Assembly: GCF_002705925.1 (NCBI RefSeq)
Contig: NZ_NKRE01000001.1
Coordinates: 5,357,681-5,421,680 of the forward strand
Source of the DNA: Mycobacterium ostraviense
GTDB lineage: Bacteria; Actinomycetota; Actinomycetes; Mycobacteriales; Mycobacteriaceae
Direction of reading: 5' to 3'
Length of the DNA: 64,000 nt
The notes under the pieces were generated by a model that saw nothing but the letters and a program-made list of their open reading frames with translations, was not told the origin of the DNA and ran no database searches. The number at the start of each line of letters is the position of its first letter. The first letter of the stretch is position 1. Shown piece after piece: positions 59,101 to 64,000 of the stretch. The translations under genes and the position numbers were made by a program.

Positions 59101-62100
59101 CTGCCGGAGGCCAAGTTCCACAAGCCTGAGTTATTGGCGCCGACGTTGCCCAGGCCCGAGGCGCTGCCGGTGCCGGAGTTGAAGAAGCCCGACGACGGGC
59201 TGGTTGTCGAGTTTCCATATCCTGGGGCGCCGCCCAAGTCGATGAATGTCCAGTCGGCGGGGCCGAGGCTGGCGAAGACCGGGATGACCATCACGGTCGA
59301 ACCGTCAGGATTCCCAATCTGGATTGCCGGCGTGGGGCCGCTGGCATAGATGGGCGGAATGGTGAGGGAGTTAATCGTGCCTTCCAGGACTGGGATTGGA
59401 CCGAGCGTGGCGGTGGTCCCGAACGGGATGTCGTCGATCGTTATTCCGTTGTAGACGGTGGTGGTGAAGCTGGCGTTGATGGGGATATTGATCGGGATGG
59501 TGGCAAGCAGGTCCAATGCGATCTCTGGCATGTGGATCGTGTAGTTGAAGCCGATCAGGCCCTGGCTGTCGCCCCTCCACAACAGGCCGTTATCCATGTC
59601 GCCGGTGTTGAGGGCGCCGGTGTCGATGCTGCCGGAGTTGGCCAAGCCGGTGTTGTAATTGCCGGTGTTGAGTAGGCCGCTGTTGTAGTTGCCGGGATTG
59701 AAGCCGCCGGTGTTGGTGGCGCCGATGTTGTAGTTGCCGGTGTTGTAGTTGCCCGCGTTGGCGATGCCGGTGTTGGCGATGCCGGCGTTGAAGAGGCCGG
59801 TGTTGGTGCTGCCCGCGTTGCCGATGCCGGTGTTGTAGCTGCCGGTGTTGCCGATGCCCCAGTTTCCGCTGCCGGAGTTTCCGATGCCGATGTTGTTGGT
59901 GCCGGAGTTGAACAGGCCGATGTTGCCGCTGCCGGAGTTGAGGGCGCCGAACCCGGTCTGGCCGTTGCCGCTGAGGCCGAAGCCGATGTTTCCGTCACCG
60001 GTGTTGCCGAAGCCGATGTTGCCGTCACCGGTGTTACCCAAGCCGATGTTGGCGCTGCCTGCGTTGGCGAACCCGCGGTTGTCGCTGCCGGTGTTGGCGA
60101 ACCCGATATTGGCGCTGCCGATGTTGCCGCTGCCGACGTTGTGGTCGCCGATGTTGCCGCTGCCGAGGTTGAGGTCGCCGAGGTTGCCGCTGCCCAGGTT
60201 GTGGGCACCGATATTTCCCAGGCCCACGTTGAAGACCGGCCCGGTTGCGCTATCACGAAGAGCGCCCGCCAGGTTGGTGCCGACGTTTGCGAAGCCGGAG
60301 ATATTGGCCGCGGTGGCGAGGTCTTGGGTGCTGGTGTTGTAGAAGCCCGAGATGGTGTTGCCCAAGTTTGCCACACCCGACTCCAGGGAGCCGACGTTTC
60401 GGTAACCCGAGACCCCCGCGCTGCCGAAGGAAACGTTGCGGAAGCCCGAATTGTTGGCGCCGACGTTACCGAAGCCCGATGCGCTACCGGTGCCGGAGTT
60501 GAAGAAGCCCGACGACGGGCTGGTTGTCGAGTTCCCGAACCCCGGCGCCGCCGGTATATCGATGATCTGGATCGTCCCACCCTGCAGGGCGCCGACGACC
60601 GTGGCGTCTATCGACGTACTTGGTCCGCCGATGGCAATTGTCACTGTGGGAGCGGTGAGCGTGGAGGACGAGATGTTGACCGGGCCTAAATAGAAGTCAC
60701 CGTCCAGGAAATATGTTTTGGGGTACGTATAACCCGGGAACGTGTACACCTGCCCGCCGACAACCATTACCTGGTTTATGGGATTAAAAGACTCGATGTC
60801 GATGGGGACGGTGGGAATATTGATTGCGACATCGACGCCAACCTGGCCTTGATTGTCGCCAGATACGAAAAAGCCGTTACTATAATTGCCCGTGATGAAA
60901 GCGCCGGTGTCAACATTTCCTGGGTTGTAGTAGCCGGTGTTGTAACTTCCCGGGTTGAACCCGCCGGTGTTGTGCTGGCCCGCGTTGTAGCTGCCGGTGT
61001 TGGTGGCACCCGCGTTGAGGAAGCCAGTGTTGTAGCTGCCGGCATTGGCGAGGCCGGTATTGGCGGTACCCGAGTTCCAGGGGCCCGTGTTATAGCTGCC
61101 GGTGTTGTCGATGCCGGTGTTGCCAAGGCCGGTGTTGCCAATGCCCCAGTTGCCGCTGCCCGGGTTTCCGATGCCGACGTTTGACGTGCCGGAGTTGAAG
61201 AAGCCGATGTTGCCAGTACCGGAGTTGAACAAGCCGATGTTGCCGCTGCCCGAGTTGAGCGCCCCGAACCCGACTTGTCCGTCGCCCGTAAGCCCGACGC
61301 CGATGTTGTTGCTGCCGGTGTTCGCAAAGCCGACATTGTTATCGCCCGCGTTAGCAAAGCCGAAGTTGGCGTCGCCCGCGTTCCAAAAGCCCCGGTTGTG
61401 GTTGCCGAAGTTCCCGGAGCCCAGGTTGTAGTCGCCAAGGTTTCCGAAGCCGAAATTGTCAATACCGTGGCTTCCGAAGCCGAGGTTCCCGTCGCCGATG
61501 TTTCCGCTGCCGATATTTGTGTTGCCGATGTTTCCGCTACCGATATTCGAGCTGCCGACGTTTCCTCTGCCGATATTCGAGCTGCCAATGTTTCCGCTGC
61601 CGTAGTTAGAGTCGCCGATGTTTGCGTTGCCAATGTTCGACACGCCCTGGTTGGCAAAGCCAAAGTTTCCCGTCGACGGCCCGCCGAGGATGCCGGACAT
61701 GTTGCTGCCGGTGTTGAGGACACCCGAGACAAAGGCAGGCTCTGTGATGCTCAGCAAGCTCACATTGAGCAAACCCGAGACGGTGTTGCCCGAGTTCACC
61801 AGGCCCGATTCCAGCGCACCGGTGTTGAGGTAGCCCGAGACCCCGACATCCGATGAGTTGACGAAGCCCGAATTATTGGCACCGGTGTTTGCGACGCCCG
61901 ATGAACTCCCAGAACCGGTGTTGAAGAAGCCCGACGACGGGATGTCGGTCGAGTTTCCGAAGCCCGGAGCTCCGAAGAGCAGGCCCTGATAATCTCCTCG
62001 CCACAGCAGTCCATTGCTGTAACTGCCCGAGATCAAAGCGCCGGTGTCGACATTGCCGGTGTTTGCCACGCCGGTGTTGTAGTCACCACTGTTCAAAAAG

Positions 62101-63263
62101 CCGGTGTTGTAACTGCCACGGTTGAAGCTGCCGGTGTTGGTGCTGCCCGTGTTGTAGTTGCCCGTGTTGTAGTTGCCCGCGTTGGCAACGCCGGTGTTAG
62201 CGACGCCGGCGTTGAACAGGCCGGTGTTGATGCTGCCCGTGTTGCCGATGCCGGTGTTGTAGCTGCCGGAGTTGCCGATGCCCCAGCTTCCGGTGCCGGA
62301 GTTGCCGATGCCGATGTTGTTGGTGCCGGAGTTGAACAGGCCGACGTTGCCGGTGCCCGAGTTGAGGGCGCCGAAGCCGAACTGGCCGTCGCCGCTGAGC
62401 CCGATGCCGATGTTGCCGTTACCGGTGTTGCCGAAGCCGATGTTGCCGTCACCGGTGTTGCCGAAGCCGGTGTTGTCGCTGCCGGTGTTGCCGAAGCCGA
62501 AGTTGCGGACGGCTGCTGTGAACGAGGGACCGGTGTTTCCGAACCCGATGTTGCCACTGCCGATGTTTCCGCTGCCGATGTTTCGGCTGCCGATGTTCCC
62601 GGAGCCGAGATTGAAGTCGCCGATGTTACCGTTGCCGACGTTTCCGCTGCCCACGTTTGCGGCGCCCAGGTTGAAGCCCAGCCCAGGGGGCGGATCGGCC
62701 ACGGCCACGGCCTCGGCGGCTGCCGCGGCGGGTGCGAGGGCTACCGCCGGCGCCCGGGTGAATGGCGTCAACGCTGAGGCGACCGCCGAAGCCTCGGCGT
62801 GATAGTCGAACATTGCGGCCACATCCTGGGCCCACATCTGCTCATACTGAGCCTCGGCGGCGGCGATCGCCGGCGCGTTTTGCCCCAGCAGGTTCGAGCC
62901 CACCAGCCACACAAACTGAGCGCGGTTGGCCGAAATGAACGCCGGATGCACGGTCGCCGCTTGCGCCGCCTCGAACGCGGCTGCCGCCAACCGGGCCTGG
63001 GCGGCCGCCTGCTCGGCCTGGACCGCCGCCGCACTCAACCACCCCACATAGGGTGCGGCCGCATCCACCATCGCCGCCGAAGCCGGGCCCTGCCACGACG
63101 AACCCGCCAGCCCCGTGGTCACCGATGAAAATGCGGCTGCGGATGCACCCAGCTCGGCGGCTAACCCCTGCCAGGCCGCCGCCGCCACCAGCATCGGCGC
63201 CGCCCCCGCGCCAGCAAACATATGCCCCGAATTGCGCTCCGGCGGTAACCGCGTGAAATCCAT
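53184..63263 (-). CDS. Giant PPE-MPTR family protein
   Basis: A 3,359-residue PPE protein, about as long as the largest in M. tuberculosis. The PPE domain (residues 1-~180) opens MDFTRLPPERNSGHMFAGAG (PPE at 7-9), carries SSWQGPAS (WxG) and ends near the Ala-rich linker. The rest is the MPTR type: thousands of residues of NxGxGNxG pentapeptides (NIGSGNIG, NTGSYNTG, NSGTGNIG), expected to form an elongated beta-helix. Seven modules, each closed by PSSGFFNSG, are separated by non-repetitive beta-rich inserts. The start is the ATG at 63263 (or the adjacent ATG at 63266) after GGGAGA; the ORF runs on upstream to 63488 without support. Exported by ESX type VII systems in the family. Confidence 0.94.
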   Translation of the reverse strand: MDFTRLPPERNSGHMFAGAGAAPMLVAAAAWQGLAAELGASAAAFSSVTTGLAGSSWQGPASAAMVDAAAPYVGWLSAAAVQAEQAAAQARLAAAAFEAAQAATVHPAFISANRAQFVWLVGSNLLGQNAPAIAAAEAQYEQMWAQDVAAMFDYHAEASAVASALTPFTRAPAVALAPAAAAAEAVAVADPPPGLGFNLGAANVGSGNVGNGNIGDFNLGSGNIGSRNIGSGNIGSGNIGFGNTGPSFTAAVRNFGFGNTGSDNTGFGNTGDGNIGFGNTGNGNIGIGLSGDGQFGFGALNSGTGNVGLFNSGTNNIGIGNSGTGSWGIGNSGSYNTGIGNTGSINTGLFNAGVANTGVANAGNYNTGNYNTGSTNTGSFNRGSYNTGFLNSGDYNTGVANTGNVDTGALISGSYSNGLLWRGDYQGLLFGAPGFGNSTDIPSSGFFNTGSGSSSGVANTGANNSGFVNSSDVGVSGYLNTGALESGLVNSGNTVSGLLNVSLLSITEPAFVSGVLNTGSNMSGILGGPSTGNFGFANQGVSNIGNANIGDSNYGSGNIGSSNIGRGNVGSSNIGSGNIGNTNIGSGNIGDGNLGFGSHGIDNFGFGNLGDYNLGSGNFGNHNRGFWNAGDANFGFANAGDNNVGFANTGSNNIGVGLTGDGQVGFGALNSGSGNIGLFNSGTGNIGFFNSGTSNVGIGNPGSGNWGIGNTGLGNTGIDNTGSYNTGPWNSGTANTGLANAGSYNTGFLNAGATNTGSYNAGQHNTGGFNPGSYNTGYYNPGNVDTGAFITGNYSNGFFVSGDNQGQVGVDVAINIPTVPIDIESFNPINQVMVVGGQVYTFPGYTYPKTYFLDGDFYLGPVNISSSTLTAPTVTIAIGGPSTSIDATVVGALQGGTIQIIDIPAAPGFGNSTTSPSSGFFNSGTGSASGFGNVGANNSGFRNVSFGSAGVSGYRNVGSLESGVANLGNTISGFYNTSTQDLATAANISGFANVGTNLAGALRDSATGPVFNVGLGNIGAHNLGSGNLGDLNLGSGNIGDHNVGSGNIGSANIGFANTGSDNRGFANAGSANIGLGNTGDGNIGFGNTGDGNIGFGLSGNGQTGFGALNSGSGNIGLFNSGTNNIGIGNSGSGNWGIGNTGSYNTGIGNAGSTNTGLFNAGIANTGIANAGNYNTGNYNIGATNTGGFNPGNYNSGLLNTGNYNTGLANSGSIDTGALNTGDMDNGLLWRGDSQGLIGFNYTIHMPEIALDLLATIPINIPINASFTTTVYNGITIDDIPFGTTATLGPIPVLEGTINSLTIPPIYASGPTPAIQIGNPDGSTVMVIPVFASLGPADWTFIDLGGAPGYGNSTTSPSSGFFNSGTGSASGLGNVGANNSGLWNLASGSSGLSGYRNVGALVSGAANWGNTVSGFLNTSTLDLATPANVSGLGNIGANLAGLYRDNADGMRTFNLGLANDGALNVGFANIGSHNFGSGNVGDSNFGSGNVGDHNLGGANIGSFNVGFGNHGSHNFGSGNLGDYNIGPANLGDYNRGFGNAGNANSGLANTGDSNIGFANTGSNNIGIGLTGDGEIGFGALNSGSGNSGLFNSGTGNIGLFNSGTGNVGIGNSGTGNWGVGNSGNTNTGFFNSGHVNTGFADSGNGNTGLGNTGDYNSGSFNTGSFNTAGFNPGSYNTGYSNTGNYNTGFANSGDVNTGFVNSGSYNNGTLWRGDYQGLTGYNYTIYIPDTAIPVDFYVSIPINIPISVTLGTLTIQGFTIPKYTADINVLSTGTTQAISVGPITFGDIAITFRSTDAIIGGPTTAITIDGTGGIGPIAIPVIDVPAAPGYGNTTSVPSSGFFNSGTGSASGFGNVGANNSGFFNSATGGSGISGYKNVGDLVSGMANFGNTVSGFLNVSTLDLATPANVSGVANTGTNLAGFFGNFTVSNLGVANNGSFNLGSGNTGDYNLGSGNFGSGNVGGANIGGSNIGFGNYGVHNIGSGNLGDYNIGPANFGDHNRGSGNAGNANSGLANTGENNIGFANTGSNNIGIGLTGDDEIGFGALNSGSANIGLFNSGTGNIGFFNSGTGNVGIGNSGTGNIGLFNAGTANTGIGNAGGYNAGLWDSGTGNTGIANAGTYNTGGYNTGSANTGIVNPGNYNTGLANTGSTNTGSFNAGDYNTGLLNTGNYNTGLANTGNVNTGAFNAGNYSNGFFWRGDYQGLYGFHAGIYIPEFSVLDMDLTIPINFPITLDRSNIVIGPFQIQPITISVLGSSYLSITFATISIPALTGTLPNIDVLVGGPDTSIPIAISSGFGPIDITFIDIPAAPGFGNSTTNPSSGFFNSGTGSASGFGNVGANNSGFRNVSFGSTGVSGYRNVGSMESGIANFGNTISGLYNTSTQDLATAANVSGFANVGSNLSGVFHNSSAAAGRFFNLGLANAGQLNVGFGNTGDFNLGNGNLGDLNFGSGNIGDHNVGSGNIGSANLGLGNTGDHNTGLGNTGSANIGLGNTGDGNIGFGNTGDGNIGIGLSGNGQYGFGALNSGSGNIGLFNSGTNNIGIGNSGAGNWGIGNTGSYNTGIGNPGRANTGLFNAGIANTGIANAGNYNTGNYNTGATNTGGFNPGATNTGWFNTGDYNTGFANSGNIDTGAFNTGDMDNGLFWRGDSQGLIGAYYAITVPEIPASFDVQIPINIPISVGITDIYINAFTIPKVTFSGLDDGLGGEVVGYFGPVSVYGAQTGDPIVVSFGDQPTVAINVGNPDGSSVIGIHGAGGFGPITIPFINVPAAPGYGNSTSSPSSGFFNSGSGSASGLGNFGANNSGIFNFSSGLAGNSGVQNYGSLQSGFANFGNTVSGIYNTGTQGLTSAANVSGFANVGANLAGVLRDSATGTIFNVGLGNEGQLNVGFGNIGAYNLGNGNIGAYNLGSGNVGDHNLGGGNLGDLNFGSGNIGNGNIGFGNIGDGNIWFGNTGGANIGFGNTGDGNIGFGNTGDGNIGIGLSGDGLTGFGALNSGTGNVGLFNSGTNNIGIANSGTGNWGIGNSGSYNTGIGNTGSTNTGLFNGGSTNTGIANAGSTNTGTYNAGTTNTGSFNPGGYNTGWFNPGDFNTGLFNTGNSNTGLANSGNVDTGAFISGNYSNGFFWRGDYQGLVSVSYFSTIPEIPWYYDVNAPIDIPITGSVSEITRETYHISDVPIKVQLQQTICYPWYEPPFYKCTTYTTTVYDGSIGGWTTDASILQPAISVNNAITQTFDLAGSGTSGPYTFGFGYQQNPGFFNSTTEPSSGFFNSGSGNGSGFFNSAGPVSGLANDFAYSSGFGNAGGTGNSGYINYGALESGFANLGNTISGIFNTSTLDLTAAAFDSGIGNVGTNLSGFFNNVPLP
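53200..62680 (-). repeat. MPTR tandem repeat array in seven higher-order modules
   Basis: At the base level a 15-bp unit coding for Asn-x-Gly-x-Gly-type pentapeptides repeats throughout. At a higher level the sequence coding PSSGFFN(S/T)G recurs near 53462, 54914, 56294, 57734, 59174, 60494 and 61922, spacings of about 1.32-1.45 kb. Each module also repeats TVSG-N-STLDLATAANVSG-type and WRGDYQGL-type segments. Large plus-strand ORFs in this span are antisense readings of the same repeats. Confidence 0.9.
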
Positions 63264-63700
63264 CATGTCTCCCAAAGTCGAAGCAGATGGCTGGCGCCGC
63301 CTTGGCGACCGGTGTCGTTGTGTCCGTGCGACAGTCGCTGTGTCACCGAACGACTGCTTGGCTGCGCCAGACAGTATCACCGCGATCCAAGTGAATTTCC
63401 GGGAATCCGCAAATAGCCCTTTGGTTGATCCGGCGCGGAGCGGTATTGGCAACGGAGCCGGGGCGGGACGTTTGACTACATGAAACATTCACTGCGAGAA
63501 CGTTGTTCGGGCACCGTTACCGACTTGTTGCAACGCCTGCACGCTGCCGGCGGCTGCGTTGTCTCCCCCAATAGGGGGAGGAAATTTCACCCTCCAAATC
63601 CGTCCGTTGGCCGAGGGCGCTGCGACCCCAATTAGGCGAAGTTGGTTGCTGGAGTACTGGCTTCGTCGCGAAATGCGTTCGAACAAAGGGGATCGAAGTG
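63264..63700. promoter_or_regulatory. Divergent PPE/PE intergenic region with palindrome
   Basis: 437 nt between two divergent starts. It contains a palindrome CTCCCCC-AATA-GGGGGAG at 63563-63580 and an AT-richer stretch to 63660. No gene is supportable. It should hold both promoters, and the palindrome could be an operator; I cannot assign the regulator. Confidence 0.5.
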
Positions 63701-64000
63701 ATGTCGTTCGTGTTGGCAAGCCCGGAAGCGCTGGCGGCGGCGGCAGCTGATGTGGTGGGTATCGGTTCGTCGTTGCGTTCGGCAAATGCGGCGGCAGCTG
63801 CCCCGACCACGGCGGTGTTGGCGGCGGGTGCCGATGAGGTCTCGGCGGCGGTGGCGTCGCTCTTTTCCGGACATGGCCAGGCCTATCAGAGCCTGAGCTC
63901 TCAGATGACGGCGTTTCACGACCAGTTCGTGCAGGCCCTCAATTCGAGTTCGGGCGCTTATGCGACCGCTGAGGCAACCAACGCATCGCCCCTGCAGCCG
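63701..64000 (+). CDS. PE family protein, probably PE_PGRS (3' end beyond window)
   Basis: The first 100 codons of a PE protein: MSFVLASPEALAAAAADVVG, then IGSSLRSANAAAAAPTTAVLAAGADEVSAAVASLFSGHGQAYQSLSSQMTAFHDQFVQALNSSSGAYATAEATNASPLQP. This is the complete helical-hairpin PE domain with its YxxxD/E-type secretion motif region near the end (YATAE). The start is the ATG at 63701 with AAAGGGG upstream. PE domains of this subtype usually carry a PGRS tail, which would lie outside the window. Divergent from the giant PPE gene. Confidence 0.92.
   Translation, partial: MSFVLASPEALAAAAADVVGIGSSLRSANAAAAAPTTAVLAAGADEVSAAVASLFSGHGQAYQSLSSQMTAFHDQFVQALNSSSGAYATAEATNASPLQP

Noticed and set aside
53200..62680. 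CRISPR-like periodic repeats
   Set aside because: The period is 15 bp and coding, with no spacer-repeat alternation; it is the MPTR array of a PPE protein, and no cas genes are present.

Overview
The window is high-GC actinobacterial DNA. The gene order (fadD15, TB16.3, aroG, pknL, mptA, idsA2, lppM, then mraZ to wag31), the PE/PPE genes and a giant MPTR-type PPE gene all point to a slow-growing Mycobacterium close to, but not inside, the M. tuberculosis complex. Most genes are recognisable one for one as the Rv2187 to Rv2140c segment of M. tuberculosis, read on the opposite strand. Orthologue names are from memory of those proteins, not from a search.

Region 1 (1-17.3 kb) is lipid, envelope and housekeeping genes: acyl-CoA ligase FadD15 (partial), two SRPBCC proteins, an ArsA-like ATPase, an acyltransferase, two polytopic mannosyltransferases of lipomannan/LAM synthesis (Rv2181-like and MptA), DAHP synthase AroG, kinase PknL with its divergent DNA-binding partner Rv2175c, prenyl synthase IdsA2, an F420-type MTHFR candidate, lipoprotein LppM and a GNAT enzyme. 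The Rv2180c homologue is broken by several lesions and the ArsA-like gene has lost a usable start frame.

Region 2 (17.3-22.6 and 32.2-48.9 kb) is the division and cell wall (dcw) cluster, preceded by a strong terminator and a textbook MraZ operator: mraZ-rsmH-ftsL-like-pbpB, then murE-murF-mraY-murD-ftsW-murG-murC-ftsQ-ftsZ-pgeF-yggS-sepF-yggT-wag31 and a small membrane protein. Many junctions are 4-nt ATGA/GTGA overlaps, which implies translational coupling.

Region 3 (22.5-30.9 kb) is the most striking part. The dcw cluster is interrupted between pbpB and the PE_PGRS gene by about 8.2 kb carrying a compact minus-strand operon: a cyclodipeptide synthase (Rv2275-like), CYP121 (Rv2276-like) and an MFS transporter. 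This is a mycocyclosin-type pathway with a candidate exporter. Divergent from it is a large cyclase-like/STAND ATPase/LuxR regulator. The block is bounded by a collinear direct duplication of the last ~770 bp of pbpB, and it contains a PE_PGRS scrap fused in frame to the pbpB copy plus a MurE-like P-loop fragment. These scars suggest arrival by recombination at pbpB.

Region 4 (48.9-64 kb) has tRNA-Leu(GAG), an M20 peptidase, a PEBP-family protein, a convergent NarL-type two-component pair, a 3,359-residue PPE-MPTR protein built from seven ~1.4 kb modules, and the start of a divergent PE gene.
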